The position numbers and the translations under genes are program-made. DNA of 64,000 bases from Mycobacterium sp. (lineage in GTDB: Bacteria > Actinomycetota > Actinomycetes > Mycobacteriales > Mycobacteriaceae). Where the stretch lies: positions 62,001 to 126,000 of the forward strand of contig NZ_JASBVP010000003.1 of NCBI RefSeq assembly GCF_029961025.1, given 5' to 3'. The notes below the pieces were generated by a model. The model searched no databases and was not told where the DNA came from. It was given only the letters and a program-made list of their open reading frames with translations. Below are positions 19,466-29,603 of the stretch, in pieces; within the stretch, counting starts at the first letter, position 1; every line of letters begins with the position of its first letter.

Positions 19466-19497
19466 TACTCAGGAAAGCGAGTACTCAGGAAAGCGAG
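19466..19497. repeat. 16-bp direct duplication
   Basis: TACTCAGGAAAGCGAG occurs twice in tandem, just ahead of a small open frame at 19505. Each copy holds AGGAAAG, so it duplicates a possible ribosome-binding sequence. Confidence 0.85.
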
Positions 19498-19504
19498 ATG
19501 GCTC

Positions 19505-19720
19505 ATGACGGTCTTGGGTGCGGTGGTGTTCGGTGGGCTTTTCGGGCTGGCAGTGCTGTGGCTGGTGCTGACCGGACCCTATGATGACGTGGTCGCGGAC
19601 GCGGAGTGCGAAGCTGGCCGGAGTCATTCCCAGCGGCCGGAGCGTTCGAACTCGGCCAGCGTCTCCGCCGGCGCCGCGATGTCCAGCCCCTGCGCGGCGA
19701 CCCACTCGTCGCAGAAGTAG
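19505..19720 (+). CDS. Possible small membrane protein, doubtful
   Basis: A 71-aa frame whose first 25 residues are strongly hydrophobic ([20 protein letters not shown]) and look like a real membrane anchor. The second half is antisense to the 3' end of the cysteine desulfhydrase gene and looks like noise (Ser/Ala/Arg rich). It may be the intact or truncated start of a small membrane protein. I recognise no family. Confidence 0.25.
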   Translation: MTVLGAVVFGGLFGLAVLWLVLTGPYDDVVADAECEAGRSHSQRPERSNSASVSAGAAMSSPCAATHSSQK

Positions 19721-20730
19721 GTGTCGGCGTAGCGGTCCCCACTGTCGGCGAGCAGCGTGACCACCGAACCCGGACGACCGGCGGCGACCATCTCGGCGAT
19801 CAGCCCGAAGGCTCCCCACAGGTTGGTGCCCGTCGACGCCCCCACGCGGCGGCCCAAGACCGCGCTGGCATGGCGGGCGGCAGCGACCGAGGCGGCGTCG
19901 GGCACCGAGACCATGCGATCGACGACATCAGGAAGAAACGACGGCTCCACCCGCGGTCGCCCGATACCCTCGATGCGCGACGACGCGCTGATCACGACGT
20001 CGTAGCGACATTCGGCATAGGCGGGATAAAACGCGGAGTTTTCGGGGTCGACGACACACAGCCGGGTGGCATGCCGCCGGTAGCGGATGTAGCGGCCGAT
20101 CGTGGCGCTGGTCCCGCCGGTGCCGGCGCCCACCACTATCCATTCCGGAACGGGGTGCTTCTCGTCGCGCATTTGCACATAGATCGACTCGGCGATGTTG
20201 TTGTTGCCCCGCCAGTCGGTGGCCCGCTCAGCGTTGGTGAACTGGTCGAGGTAGTGCCCGCCGGTCTGCTTGGCGATACGTTCGGCCTCGGCGTAAAGCT
20301 CACTCGAGTGTTGCACGAAATGGCAACGCCCACCTTGTGATTCAATCAAGGCTATCTTGGAAGCGCTGGTGGATGCGGGCATCACCGCGATGAACGGCAG
20401 GCCCAGCAGCGCGGCGAAGTACGCCTCGGACACCGCGGTTGAGCCCGATGACGCCTCGACTACCGTGGTGCCTTCGTCGATCCAGCCGTTGCACAGCGCG
20501 TAGAGAAACAGCGACCGTGCCAACCGGTGTTTGAGGCTGCCGGTGATGTGTGTGGTCTCGTCTTTGAGGTAGAGCTCGACGTCGGCGTCCGCGCACCACG
20601 CCGACGGCAGCGGGTAGCGCAACAGGTGGGTATCGGCGCTACGACGGGCGTCGGCCTCGATCAGCCTGATCGCGTTGTCTGCCCAGTCGCGCGGCCGACA
20701 ACGCAGCGTGACCCGGGTTCGTTGGCTCAA
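19624..20730 (-). CDS. cds1: PLP-dependent cysteine desulfhydrase-like enzyme (Rv3684/Cds1-like)
   Basis: Fold-type II PLP enzyme of the cysteine synthase group, 368 aa. The PLP-lysine motif is [14 protein letters not shown] (about residues 52-65). The substrate loop [14 protein letters not shown] and the phosphate-cup [14 protein letters not shown] are clear. The M. tuberculosis ortholog Rv3684 is known as Cds1, which degrades cysteine to H2S, pyruvate and ammonia; I infer the same reaction. The TTG start overlaps the stop of the metallophosphoesterase gene by four bases (TTGA). A standard start in the first codons is absent otherwise. Confidence 0.85.
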   Translation of the reverse strand: MSQRTRVTLRCRPRDWADNAIRLIEADARRSADTHLLRYPLPSAWCADADVELYLKDETTHITGSLKHRLARSLFLYALCNGWIDEGTTVVEASSGSTAVSEAYFAALLGLPFIAVMPASTSASKIALIESQGGRCHFVQHSSELYAEAERIAKQTGGHYLDQFTNAERATDWRGNNNIAESIYVQMRDEKHPVPEWIVVGAGTGGTSATIGRYIRYRRHATRLCVVDPENSAFYPAYAECRYDVVISASSRIEGIGRPRVEPSFLPDVVDRMVSVPDAASVAAARHASAVLGRRVGASTGTNLWGAFGLIAEMVAAGRPGSVVTLLADSGDRYADTYFCDEWVAAQGLDIAAPAETLAEFERSGRWE

Positions 20731-21692
20731 CGCACCGACGCTATGGGTTGTGACCGTCCCCGATGGGTGCGCGAGTCGCGACCGCCTATCGGGGCGGCGG
20801 TCAACGTCAGCAACGTGGCTTCGGGACGGCAGCAGAACCGCAGCGGCGCGAACGGCGAGGTGCCGATCCCGGCCGAGACGTGCAACCGCATGCTGGCACC
20901 CCAGCGTGACGCACCCTTCACCCGAGACCGGTCCAGGCCGCAGTTGGTCACCACCGGCCCGTAGAACGGCAGGCACAATTGCCCGCCGTGGGTGTGGCCG
21001 GCCATCACCAGTTGGTAGCCGTCGGCGGCGAACCGGTCCAGCACCCGCGGCTCCGGCGCGTGGGTCAGCCCCAACCGCAGGTTGGCGGCCGGATTCGCCG
21101 GACCGGCGATGGTGTCGTAGCGATCCCGGCCCAGATGCGGGTCGTCCACGCCGGCGGCGGCAATGAGCAGGCCGCGCACTTCGAACTCGCGACGGGTGTG
21201 GGTCAGGTCAAGCCAGCCGCGCTCGGTGAACGCCGCCCGCAGATCCTGCCAGGGCAGCGGCCTGCCGTGCACCCGCTGGGACGGGTTGATCACGTAATTC
21301 AGCGGGTTTTTCAGCCGCGGCCCGAAGTAGTCGTTGCTGCCGAACACGAAGACACCCGGCAGCGCCAGCAGGTCACCGAGCGCTTGCACCACCGCGGGCA
21401 CCGCCTTCGGGTGTGCCAGGTTGTCGCCGGTGTTTACCACCAGATCGGGCTCCCAGCTCGCCAACTCCCGCAGCCAGGCCTGTTTGCGACGCTGCCGGGG
21501 TCGCATGTGGATGTCGCTGACGTGCAGCACCCGCAGCGGTGACGAACCGGGGGTCAGCACGGGCAGGGTCAACTCACGCAGCACGAACGCATTGCGCTCG
21601 ATGAGCGCGGCGTACCCGATTCCGGCCACGGCCGAGCCCAGCGCGACGGCGCCGACGCGTTTCAGGGTGACAGAGTGCGGAAAGGCAGCCAT
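20727..21692 (-). CDS. Calcineurin-like metallophosphoesterase (Rv3683-like)
   Basis: A 321-aa protein with an N-terminal membrane segment (about residues 12-30) and the full metallophosphoesterase motif set: VSDIHM (metal Asp/His), NTGDNL, FGSNDY (GNHD-like, with Asn-Asp), and GHTHGGQ near the C-terminus. It is probably membrane-anchored and acts on phospholipid or nucleotide-type esters; the substrate is unknown. It lies between ponA2 and the cysteine desulfhydrase gene on the same strand, with short spacers, suggesting an operon. Confidence 0.9.
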   Translation of the reverse strand: MAAFPHSVTLKRVGAVALGSAVAGIGYAALIERNAFVLRELTLPVLTPGSSPLRVLHVSDIHMRPRQRRKQAWLRELASWEPDLVVNTGDNLAHPKAVPAVVQALGDLLALPGVFVFGSNDYFGPRLKNPLNYVINPSQRVHGRPLPWQDLRAAFTERGWLDLTHTRREFEVRGLLIAAAGVDDPHLGRDRYDTIAGPANPAANLRLGLTHAPEPRVLDRFAADGYQLVMAGHTHGGQLCLPFYGPVVTNCGLDRSRVKGASRWGASMRLHVSAGIGTSPFAPLRFCCRPEATLLTLTAAPIGGRDSRTHRGRSQPIASVR

Positions 21693-21745
21693 AACGCCAG
21701 CCTACTGCCGGTCGCCGCAGGCACCGCAACGCGTTCCGTCAGGGT

Positions 21746-24172
21746 TTACGGTGGTGGTGGGGCCAGGGGCGGAGGCGGCGGCAACAGCGGAATCGTGATC
21801 GGCGGCAGGCCCGGGATCTCCACGACTTGCGAACTCACCGGCGGGGATAGGCCTTCCGGCGGCGGGGGCGGGGCCGGCGGGATGCCGTTACTGGTCTGAA
21901 TGGTGATCACCGCGCCCGGGATGGTTTGGCCGCTCGGTGACGTTCCGACCACCTCGCCGTATTTGGCGCTGCTGTTGACCGGTGTGGGTTGGTCGGCGAC
22001 CTGGAAGCCGGCGTCTTTCAAGCGCTGCCGTGCCGCGTTCAGATCGAGGCCGGCAACGCTGGGTACCCGCGAGTTGGCGTTGCCCTCGACGTAGCGCGGG
22101 TCGGTCGGGGGCAGGTGAACTTCGCCGAAGTTGTTGGCAATCGGCTTCATCGCGGTGAACCAGGTGCGTGCCGGCTCGTTGCCACCGAACAAGTCGCCGT
22201 CAGCGCAGCGGCGTAGCGGATTGGAGCACAGGTCCGACGGGGTGCTCGAGTCATCGAAGATGTAATTGGCGGCCGCGTATTGATTGGTGAAACCGACGAA
22301 GCCAGAGGATCGGTGCGCCTCGGTGGTGCCGGTCTTCCCGGACATCGGCAGGTTCCAGCCCGCCGCCGCCGCCGAACCCGATGCGGTGCCGCCGGGCTGA
22401 GAATCCTTGCTCAAGGCGTTGGCGAGCGTGTTGGCCAGCCCTTCGGGGACCACCTGCTCACAGGGCTCGGTGGTGACGGCGAGTTCCTTGCCGTCACGGT
22501 CAATAAGCTTGTCGATCGGGCTGGGTGGGCACCAGACGCCGCCGGACGCCAGGGTCGCCGCCACGTTGGACAGTTCCAGGGCGTTGAGTTCGAACGGCCC
22601 CAAGGTGAATGACCCGATGTTCTGCCGTTTGATGAAATCCGCCAGACTCTCGTCGCTGTCGGGGTCGTAGTCGCGGGCGGTCCCGGGCTCGGCGTAGGAC
22701 CTCAGCCCGAGTTTGACGGCCATGTCTACCGCGCGCGGCACCCCAACCAGCGAGATCAGCTTGGCGAAGGCGGTGTTGGGTGAGGTGGCCAGCGCGTCGG
22801 TCACGCTCATCGGCGAGCGGTAGCTGCCCGCGTTGACCACGCACCAGGTTTCCTTGGGACACCCCTTGGCGCCGCCGCTTCCCATCCCTTTGGCCTGGAA
22901 CTGGCCCGGCACCTCGAGTTGGGCGTTAATGCCCATACCCATGTCCAGTGCGGCGGCGGTGGTGAAAATCTTGAAGATCGACCCCGCGCCGTCGCCGACG
23001 AGGGAGAACGGCTGCGGCCGCATGGTCTCACCGGCGTCGCTGTCCAGACCATATCTGCGGTTGCTGGCCATCGCCAACACCTTGTGGGAGTTCTTGCCGG
23101 GTTTGATCACGCTCATCACGCTGGCGATGCCCGGCAGATCCGGGCTGGCGAACTTGTCGATCGCCTGCTTAACCGAGGCCTGCACGTCGGGGTCGAGCGT
23201 GGTGCGGATCGTGTAGCCGCCCCGGGCCAGCTGCTCTTTGCTGATCCCGGCGCGCGCCAGGTATTCCTGCACGTAGTCGCAGAAGAAAGCGCGGTCACCC
23301 GCGGCAATGCAGCCGCGCGGGAGTTCCTTGGGCCGCGGCAGGATCCCCAGCGGCTCCGCCTTGGCCGCCCGCAACGCGTCGGCCTCTTTAGGCAGGTTCT
23401 CGATCATGGTGTCCAGCACGAGATTTCGCCGGGCCAGCGCGCCTTCAGGATTGGTGTAGGGGTTAAGCGCACTGGTCGACTGCACCAGCCCGGCCAGCAG
23501 CGCCGCCTGCTGCCAGTTCAGATCCGACGCGTTCACGCCGAAGTAGGTTTGCGCGGCGTCCTGCACGCCGAACGAGTTGTTGCCGAAGGACACCAGATTC
23601 AGGTATCGGGTGAGGATCTCCGGCTTGCTGAACGTCTTGTCGAGGGTAAGCGCCATCCGGATTTCGCGCAGTTTGCGCGCCGGGGTCGTTTCGACGGCGG
23701 CACGTTTTTCCGCGTCGGTCTGCGCGGTTACCAACAGCAGGTAGTTCTTCACGTACTGCTGCTCGATGGTCGAACCACCCCGGGTATCGAGGTTGCCGGA
23801 AGCGTATCCGGCCAGCCCGGTCAGCGTCCCCTTCCAGTCGACGCCGTTGTGTTCGGCGAACCTTTTGTCCTCGATCGACACGATCGCCAGCTTCATGGTG
23901 TTGGCGATTTTGTTGCTGGGTACCTCGAACCTGCGCTGCGAGTACAGCCAGGCGATCGTGTTCCCCTTGGCATCGACCATCGTGGTGACCGCCGGTACCT
24001 CGCCCCGCAACAGCTGGGCCGATCCGTTGGCGACGACTTCTGAGGCCCGGTTGGACAGCAGCCCGATTCCGCCGGCCACCGGGAACATGAGCGCGGCGGC
24101 AATGACGCCGGCGAGCACGCAGCACCCGGCGATCTTGAGGACCGTGATCGTAGTCGCGGAGCGCTCCAACAT
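21746..24172 (-). CDS. ponA2: Class A penicillin-binding protein PonA2
   Basis: Bifunctional peptidoglycan synthase, 808 aa, anchored by one N-terminal helix (about 10-35). The glycosyltransferase domain has the SIEDKRFAEHNGVDW and RGGSTIEQQYVKNY motifs. The transpeptidase domain has SIFK (Ser nucleophile), SPN and KTGTTEAH. A single PASTA domain (VPSVAGLDLNAARQRLKDAG) precedes a proline-rich tail. The ATG giving MLERSATTITVLK is preferred because it aligns with the M. tuberculosis N-terminus; a GTG three codons upstream is possible. PonA2 supports survival in acid and dormancy. Confidence 0.95.
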   Translation of the reverse strand: MLERSATTITVLKIAGCCVLAGVIAAALMFPVAGGIGLLSNRASEVVANGSAQLLRGEVPAVTTMVDAKGNTIAWLYSQRRFEVPSNKIANTMKLAIVSIEDKRFAEHNGVDWKGTLTGLAGYASGNLDTRGGSTIEQQYVKNYLLLVTAQTDAEKRAAVETTPARKLREIRMALTLDKTFSKPEILTRYLNLVSFGNNSFGVQDAAQTYFGVNASDLNWQQAALLAGLVQSTSALNPYTNPEGALARRNLVLDTMIENLPKEADALRAAKAEPLGILPRPKELPRGCIAAGDRAFFCDYVQEYLARAGISKEQLARGGYTIRTTLDPDVQASVKQAIDKFASPDLPGIASVMSVIKPGKNSHKVLAMASNRRYGLDSDAGETMRPQPFSLVGDGAGSIFKIFTTAAALDMGMGINAQLEVPGQFQAKGMGSGGAKGCPKETWCVVNAGSYRSPMSVTDALATSPNTAFAKLISLVGVPRAVDMAVKLGLRSYAEPGTARDYDPDSDESLADFIKRQNIGSFTLGPFELNALELSNVAATLASGGVWCPPSPIDKLIDRDGKELAVTTEPCEQVVPEGLANTLANALSKDSQPGGTASGSAAAAGWNLPMSGKTGTTEAHRSSGFVGFTNQYAAANYIFDDSSTPSDLCSNPLRRCADGDLFGGNEPARTWFTAMKPIANNFGEVHLPPTDPRYVEGNANSRVPSVAGLDLNAARQRLKDAGFQVADQPTPVNSSAKYGEVVGTSPSGQTIPGAVITIQTSNGIPPAPPPPPEGLSPPVSSQVVEIPGLPPITIPLLPPPPPLAPPPP

Positions 24173-24269
24173 GGCTACCACAGTAGCGATGTGGGGGCGC
24201 AGGTCCCTACCAAAAACCAGTCAGCACGGTTCGAAGGATGCGGGACGCGCGGCGACCCGGGTGCTGGCC

Positions 24270-24310
24270 CGTTATTTTCCGAGCGTTATTTTCCGAGCGT
24301 CATTTTCCGC
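24270..24310. repeat. 14-bp tandem repeat CGTTATTTTCCGAG
   Basis: Two exact units and a third, degenerate copy (GTCATTTTCCGCAG) sit in the divergent ponA2-whiB4 spacer (about 390 bases). The AT-rich repeat is unlike its GC-rich surroundings. Nothing else in this spacer is clear to me, though the promoters of both genes must lie here. Confidence 0.85.
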
Positions 24311-24563
24311 AGCGTCACCGGTCAGCGTCTTGAACAGCCGTCTAATAGGATCGCCGGATCCGCACATCCGTCCGGGACGGCACGGTTGTCCCAAAAAAGC
24401 CGGTATCGGACGGTTGCGCAATTGACACCTGAGCACCTAACTTAGACACACACTGAGACATAGGTAACACCGACGTCGGATGGTGGGGCGTAGATCGCAT
24501 CGTGGTCTGCACGCCAGGGCGATGCCGTTACCCAGTAGCGGCCGGAGGCGAAGGGGAACGCTG

Positions 24564-24917
24564 GTGTCAGGGACACGAACCGCGGCGCGCAAGGCTAACA
24601 CCGCGTCCGCTCACACTTCGCCGCGCCGCATCGATGCGGAGTCCCGCATCGCCTGGGTGTCGAAGGCGCTGTGCCGCACCGCCGACCCGGACGAGCTGTT
24701 TGTCCGCGGAGCGGCGCAACGTAAGGCCGCGGTGATCTGCCGGCACTGTCCGGTGATGCTGGAATGCGGTGCCGACGCGCTGGACAACCGGGTGGAGTTC
24801 GGCGTATGGGGCGGCATGACCGAGCGCCAGCGCCGGGCGCTGCTCAAGCAGCACCCGGAGGTGGTGTCGTGGGCGGAGTTCTTCGCCGCGCAGCGCAAGC
24901 ATCGCAACGCCGGCTGA
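24564..24917 (+). CDS. whiB4: Redox-sensing Fe-S regulator WhiB4
   Basis: A 117-aa WhiB-family regulator. Four cysteines at 37, 59, 62 and 68 (ALCR, ICRHC, LEC) hold the O2-sensitive [4Fe-4S] cluster, and GVWGGMTERQRR is the turn plus basic DNA-binding region. The C-terminus is Lys/Arg rich. Start: the GTG reading VSGTRTAARK with GAAGGGGA upstream matches the M. tuberculosis protein; the longer frame upstream is Arg-rich noise. WhiB4 controls antioxidant and related genes. Confidence 0.95.
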   Translation: MSGTRTAARKANTASAHTSPRRIDAESRIAWVSKALCRTADPDELFVRGAAQRKAAVICRHCPVMLECGADALDNRVEFGVWGGMTERQRRALLKQHPEVVSWAEFFAAQRKHRNAG

Positions 24918-24974
24918 GCCTCCGGCGATCGTTCCGGGCCGCATCGTCACCGGTGGGGTTTGTGGGCCGGCTTC

Positions 24975-26150
24975 TCAGCGCGCCGATGCCCGGACCGGGC
25001 CGTCACCGGTGGACGTCATCTGGTCGGCGATTGCGCGCAGCGCTTCCAGGTCGGAGACGTCGAACGGCAGCGACGGCACCGCGGCGATCGCTACGTGCGG
25101 GTTTGCCGCGGTGAATCGCGACAGCAGCCGGATTTCCCGTTTGGCGATCTGCGCACGATCAGCGTGGATCCGCAACACCGCGATGGTGAGAGCCGTAGCC
25201 GGGTCTTCGGCGTCACCGGCCTCGGCGTGTAAGGTTTCGGCGGCGTCAATCGCGCGTTCCACCGGCAGGCCACACAGCATGGGGTGGGTGCGGTTTAAGA
25301 TCAGACCCGCCAGCGGCATGCCCTCCTCCGACAACCGGTCGACGAAAAAGGATGCCTCCCGCAGCGCATCCGGCTCAGCCACCGACACCACGACGAACTG
25401 GGTACCGTGTCGCTTGAGGAGCGCATAGGTACGATCCGCCTTCGCCCGAAAGCCGCCAAATGTGGTATCCAGCGACTGTACGAACGTTGCTGCATCCGAA
25501 AGCATCTGGGATCCGAGCACCGTCGACAGCGCCCTCATCGCCAAGCTCATCGCGCCGGTCACCAACCGCCGGATTCCCCGCCCCGGTCCCAGCAGCAACC
25601 GCCACAATCGGCTATCCATGAAGCTGCCCAACCGCTTTGGTGCGTCCAGAAAGTCCAAAGCATTGCGCGACGGCGGGGTGTCCACCACCACCAGGTCCCA
25701 GCGATCCTGGCTGAGTAGCTGGCCCAGCTTCTCCATGGCCATGTACTCCTGCGTCCCGGCGAGCGACGTGGCGACGGTTTGATAAAACGAGTTATCCAGA
25801 ATCGCTTGCGCGCGTTCGGTGCCGGAATATTGGATGACCATCTCGTCGAACGTGCGGCGCATGTCGAGCATCATCGCGTACAGCTCGCCTGGAACTTCGG
25901 GCGCCAACGGAACGCGTTGCGGTGTGTTGCCGAGGTCGTTGATTCCCAACGCCTGTGCCAGCCGTTTAGCCGGGTCGATGGTCAACACGACTACGGTGCG
26001 GCCGTATTCGGCCGCGCGTAGCGCCATCGCCGCGGCAGTGGTGGTTTTGCCGACACCGCCGGCGCCGCAGCACACCACCACCCGGGTGCCGGCATCGGCA
26101 AGGATTGAGGCCATATCCAAAGACGGTGGCGTATGCATCGAATGACTCAT
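24975..26150 (-). CDS. Get3/ArsA-like ATPase, second of pair (Rv3680-like, BagB)
   Basis: A 391-aa deviant-Walker ATPase of the anion-transporting/ArsA class. The P-loop [16 protein letters not shown] is at about residues 29-44. Switch and A-loop motifs are [18 protein letters not shown] and LILNRTHPM. Together with its upstream neighbour it matches the M. tuberculosis pair Rv3679/Rv3680, described as bacterial Get3-like ATPases protecting against glycerol and nitric oxide toxicity. It lacks the Cys triad of arsenite pumps. The start overlaps the upstream gene's stop (ATGA). Confidence 0.88.
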   Translation of the reverse strand: MSHSMHTPPSLDMASILADAGTRVVVCCGAGGVGKTTTAAAMALRAAEYGRTVVVLTIDPAKRLAQALGINDLGNTPQRVPLAPEVPGELYAMMLDMRRTFDEMVIQYSGTERAQAILDNSFYQTVATSLAGTQEYMAMEKLGQLLSQDRWDLVVVDTPPSRNALDFLDAPKRLGSFMDSRLWRLLLGPGRGIRRLVTGAMSLAMRALSTVLGSQMLSDAATFVQSLDTTFGGFRAKADRTYALLKRHGTQFVVVSVAEPDALREASFFVDRLSEEGMPLAGLILNRTHPMLCGLPVERAIDAAETLHAEAGDAEDPATALTIAVLRIHADRAQIAKREIRLLSRFTAANPHVAIAAVPSLPFDVSDLEALRAIADQMTSTGDGPVRASAR

Positions 26151-27166
26151 CGAACACCCTGTTGGATAAGGGATTCGGAGAGTTCATAGAGGCTGCCGAG
26201 GTCAACGCCGTCGGCGATTGTCGGCAGCTCCAGCCTCGGCACGTGCAGCGCGTCGAGTTGCTCCGCGGTCTGCGCACGGGCGGTTATCCGGATGGCGTGC
26301 TGGATGGACTCGGTAAGCAGACCCACGAAGTCAGTTTCGCTCAACGTGACTCCCGCCCTGGCCAGCCCGGCCCGCACCGCGTCGGCATCCACATCACCCT
26401 CGGCGGCCTTTGCCAAGTCGTCCGGCTGCAAATAGGCCGGGATGTTGCGGTTGACGATGACACTGCCGACCGGCAGGCTCAGCGCGGCGAGCTCGTCGAT
26501 TGCCTCCATGGTCTCCTGCATCGGCAGGGCCTCCAGCAGCGTCACCACGTGGATGGCGGTTTGCTCGGAGTGCAAAAGCCGGACCACGCCCTCGCTCTGG
26601 GCATGCACCGGCCCGCCCTTGGCGAGATCGGAAACCGCCCTGGTGACATCGAGAAAGCGTGCGATGCGTCCGGTTGGGGGCGAATCAACGACGACGGCGT
26701 CATACACCGGCAGCCCGTTCTTGTCGACACGAGTGACGGCTTCTTTGATCTTGCCGGTAAGCAACACGTCACGCAGACCGGGGGCGATCGTCGTCGCGAA
26801 CTCGATCGCACCGATGCGCCGCATCGCCCGGCCCGCGATACCCAGGTTGTAGAACATGTCGAGGTATTCCAAAAACGCCGCCTCGATGTCGATCGCCAGG
26901 GCGTTGACATGGCCGCCGTGTTCCGCGGTGGCGATCTTGACCTCTCGGTAAGGCAGCGGCGGAACGTCGAAAAGTTGAGCAATCCCTTGGCGCCCTTCGA
27001 CTTCGACGAGCAAGACCGTGCGGCCGCCGGATGCCAGCGTCAGCGCCAATGCGGCGGCGACGGTCGACTTGCCGGTGCCGCCTTTGCCCGTGACGAAATG
27101 CAGGCGGGCCTTCGACAGGCGCGTCGACCAGCAGCGGGAACCGCCGTCACCGAGCGTGGTGGCCAC
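26147..27166 (-). CDS. Get3/ArsA-like ATPase, first of pair (Rv3679-like, BagA)
   Basis: A 339-aa ATPase with signature P-loop [16 protein letters not shown] (about residues 27-42), switch region [17 protein letters not shown] and VIVNRNIP. It precedes and overlaps the Rv3680-like gene, so the two products probably work as a heteromer. Family knowledge: in M. tuberculosis the pair interacts and supports redox and glycerol tolerance. The first codons ([13 protein letters not shown]) are less conserved than the rest, so a later start is conceivable. Confidence 0.88.
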   Translation of the reverse strand: MATTLGDGGSRCWSTRLSKARLHFVTGKGGTGKSTVAAALALTLASGGRTVLLVEVEGRQGIAQLFDVPPLPYREVKIATAEHGGHVNALAIDIEAAFLEYLDMFYNLGIAGRAMRRIGAIEFATTIAPGLRDVLLTGKIKEAVTRVDKNGLPVYDAVVVDSPPTGRIARFLDVTRAVSDLAKGGPVHAQSEGVVRLLHSEQTAIHVVTLLEALPMQETMEAIDELAALSLPVGSVIVNRNIPAYLQPDDLAKAAEGDVDADAVRAGLARAGVTLSETDFVGLLTESIQHAIRITARAQTAEQLDALHVPRLELPTIADGVDLGSLYELSESLIQQGVR

Positions 27167-27294
27167 CAGTGCATGCTATCCCGACTGCCGGAGCGGTCCC
27201 GGCGAGCGGGGACCGCCCCGACCCGGACCGCATCCTCGCCGGAGTGGGCTCGGGGCGCGGCGGTGCGCCGCGACCGAGCGAATATGCTCGCGGT

Positions 27295-27456
27295 ATGACC
27301 CAACCGACCGCCTGGGAGTACGCCACGGTCCCGCTGTTGACGCATGCCACCAAGCAGATCCTCGACCAGTGGGGCGCCGACGGCTGGGAGCTGGTTGCGG
27401 TACTGCCCGGACCCACCGGTGAGCAGCATGTCGCCTACCTGAAGCGCCCGAAGTGA
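27295..27456 (+). CDS. Small DUF4177-type protein (Rv3678A-like)
   Basis: A 53-aa protein reading MTQPTAWEYATVPLLTHATK, then WGADGWELVAVLPGP, the typical DUF4177 pattern. The ATG follows a weak AT patch. Its stop overlaps the GTG of the RidA-like gene, so it heads a three-gene operon. The first gene on the other strand, the BagA-like ATPase, is divergent. Function unknown. Confidence 0.88.
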   Translation: MTQPTAWEYATVPLLTHATKQILDQWGADGWELVAVLPGPTGEQHVAYLKRPK

Positions 27457-27920
27457 CCGGCATGCGGGCGTCGGAGCGCCTCGGGCGGCTCGGTGTCACG
27501 CTGCCGGAAGTCGTGACCCCGCTGGCGTCCTACGTGCCGGCGGTGCGCATCGGAAACCTCGTCTACACCGCGGGTCAGCTGCCGATGAAAGCCGGTGAAC
27601 TGGCGCGGACCGGCAAGGTCGGTGCCCAGGTCAGCCCGGAGGAGGGCGCTGCGCTGGCCCGGATCTGCGCGCTCAACGCGCTGGCCGCGGTCGATTCCCT
27701 GGTCGGTGTCGACGCGGTGACCCGGGTCGTTAAGGTGGTCGGGTTCGTCGCTTCCGCACCGGGTTTCACCGGCCAGTCCAGTGTGGTCAACGGTGCCTCG
27801 GATCTGCTCGCCCAGGTGTTCGGGGATCGCGGCGCGCACGCCCGCTCGGCGGTCGGCGTGTCCGAGTTGCCGCTGAACGCGCCGGTGGAGATCGAGCTGA
27901 TCGTCGAAGTCGGATCGTGA
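27453..27920 (+). CDS. RidA/YjgF-family protein (Rv3678c-like)
   Basis: A 155-aa RidA-family trimeric protein; the family removes reactive enamine/imine intermediates in amino acid metabolism. Motifs seen are GNLVYTAGQLPM and the late ARSAVGVSELPLNAPVEIELIVEV block. The substrate Arg of RidA is represented by ARSAVG. The GTG start overlaps the DUF4177 stop; an ATG three codons later is possible. Its stop overlaps the next gene (GTGA), so translation is coupled. Confidence 0.88.
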   Translation: MTGMRASERLGRLGVTLPEVVTPLASYVPAVRIGNLVYTAGQLPMKAGELARTGKVGAQVSPEEGAALARICALNALAAVDSLVGVDAVTRVVKVVGFVASAPGFTGQSSVVNGASDLLAQVFGDRGAHARSAVGVSELPLNAPVEIELIVEVGS

Positions 27921-28717
27921 GCGGGACCGGGGCTGCCGAGTCGCCGACCCATCCCGCGTATGGTCGGCTGCGGCCGGTCACCGAGACCGCGTCGGTGCTG
28001 TTGGCCGACAATCCCGGGTTGCTGACGCTTGACGGCACCAACACTTGGGTGCTGCGCGGATTGGGCAGCGACGAGGTGCTCATCGTCGATCCCGGCCCGG
28101 ACGACGACGAGCACATCACCCGCGTCGCCGGCGTCGGCCGCATCGCGCTGGTGCTGATCAGCCACCGCCATGGCGACCACACCGGGGGCATCAACAGGCT
28201 GGTCGCACGCACCGGTGCGCCGGTGCGTGCCGCCGGCAGCGGGTTCCTGCGGGGATCTGCCGGTCCGCTGACCGATGGCGAGGTGATCCACGCGGCGGGC
28301 CTGACGGTCACCGTGCTGGCGACCCCGGGTCACACCGCCGACTCGCTGTCGTTTGTTCTCGACGATGCGGTGCTCACCGGCGACACCGTGCTCGGCCGCG
28401 GCACCACCGTCATCGACACCGAGGACGGCAGCCTGGCCGAGTACCTGGAGTCGCTTCGGCGGCTGCGGGGCCTGGGCCGGCGTCGGGTGCTGCCCGGACA
28501 CGGGCCCGATTTGCCGGATGTGCACGCCGCCGCGACGGGCTACCTCGCGCACCGCGAACAGCGCCTACAGCAGATCCGTTCGGCGTTGGCCGAACTCGGT
28601 GACGACGCCAGCCCCCGACAGATCGTGGAGCACGTCTACGTCGACGTCGACGAGGAACTCTGGGACGCCGCCGAATGGTCGGTGCAGGCGCAGCTGGACT
28701 ATCTGCGACGACACTGA
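27917..28717 (+). CDS. Metallo-beta-lactamase fold hydrolase (Rv3677c-like)
   Basis: A 266-aa MBL-fold enzyme close to the LACTB2/glyoxalase-II branch. The zinc motif is SHRHGDHTGG (HxHxDH), with GHTADS giving the next His, TGDTVLG the bridging Asp, and LPGHGP the last His. A winged-helix-like C-terminal part follows (EHVYVDVDEELW). The substrate is unknown; endoribonuclease or thioester hydrolase activity are both possible for this branch. It converges with crp. Confidence 0.9.
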   Translation: MSGTGAAESPTHPAYGRLRPVTETASVLLADNPGLLTLDGTNTWVLRGLGSDEVLIVDPGPDDDEHITRVAGVGRIALVLISHRHGDHTGGINRLVARTGAPVRAAGSGFLRGSAGPLTDGEVIHAAGLTVTVLATPGHTADSLSFVLDDAVLTGDTVLGRGTTVIDTEDGSLAEYLESLRRLRGLGRRRVLPGHGPDLPDVHAAATGYLAHREQRLQQIRSALAELGDDASPRQIVEHVYVDVDEELWDAAEWSVQAQLDYLRRH

Positions 28718-28725
28718 CGTCGACA

Positions 28726-28746
28726 CCGGACCCGCACCGTGTCCGG
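28726..28746. terminator. Weak hairpin between convergent genes
   Basis: CCGGAC and GTCCGG form a 6-bp stem with a 9-base loop between the stops of the MBL-fold gene and crp. There is no T run, as is common in mycobacteria. Confidence 0.35.
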
Positions 28747-28749
28747 CGC

Positions 28750-29424
28750 TCACCTCGCCCGGCGGGCCAGGCGTTCCGAGTCCGAGATCAGTACGCTTTT
28801 GCCTTCCAAGCGGATCCAGCCACGGTGGGCAAAATCGGCCAGGGCCTTGTTCACCGTCTCCCGGGACGCTCCCACCAGCTGCGCAATCTCTTCCTGCGTC
28901 AGGTCGTGGGTGACCCGCATTGCACCACCCTCCTGAGTGCCGAACCGCTGGGCCAGCTGCAGCAGCTGCTTGGCGACCCGCCCGGGCACATCGGTGAAAA
29001 TGAGATCGGCCAGGTTGTTGTTGGTGCGGCGCAGCCGACGGGCCAGCACCCGCAGCAGCTGCTCGGCGATTTCCGGTCGGTCGGCGATCCAGGCATGCAG
29101 CGCGTTGCGGTCCATCGACACCGCCCGCACCTCGGTGATCGTCGTCGCGCTGGAGGTCCGTGGCCCCGGGTCGAAGATCGACAACTCGCCGAACATGTCG
29201 GAGGGCCCCATGATCGCCAACAGGTTTTCCCGCCCGTCCGGGGAGCGGCGGCCGATCTTGACCTTTCCCGAAATGATGATGTACAGCCGGTCTCCGGGTT
29301 CCCCTTCGGCGAAAATCGTGTGCCCGCGTGGAAAGTCGACGGGCTGCAGCTGTTTAGTTAGCGCGGCGACGGCGCTGGGTTCCACCCCCTGGAAGATTCC
29401 GGCCCTCGCCAGGATCTCGTCCAC
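28750..29424 (-). CDS. crp: cAMP receptor protein Crp (Rv3676-like)
   Basis: Global transcription regulator, 224 aa. The cNMP-binding domain contains [33 protein letters not shown] (phosphate-binding cassette with Glu and Arg), then the dimer helix. The C-terminal helix-turn-helix [24 protein letters not shown] is complete. The GTG start has AAGGGG six bases upstream. In M. tuberculosis this protein controls rpfA, whiB1 and other genes in response to cAMP. Confidence 0.96.
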   Translation of the reverse strand: MDEILARAGIFQGVEPSAVAALTKQLQPVDFPRGHTIFAEGEPGDRLYIIISGKVKIGRRSPDGRENLLAIMGPSDMFGELSIFDPGPRTSSATTITEVRAVSMDRNALHAWIADRPEIAEQLLRVLARRLRRTNNNLADLIFTDVPGRVAKQLLQLAQRFGTQEGGAMRVTHDLTQEEIAQLVGASRETVNKALADFAHRGWIRLEGKSVLISDSERLARRAR

Positions 29425-29603
29425 GTTGCCCCTTATTTATTGCGGTATCTATTGATTTGTTGCTGCCCTGGATGGTTGTGGCAGTCGCGAACCGATTGCC
29501 CTCTCGTCCACCGCGCTGCGCGATCAGCGCCTCGGCCGCGCCGGCCATCCACCCGCTGGTGAGACCGAGTCTAGAGGCAGGCCATCGGTTCGACGTGCCA
29601 ACG

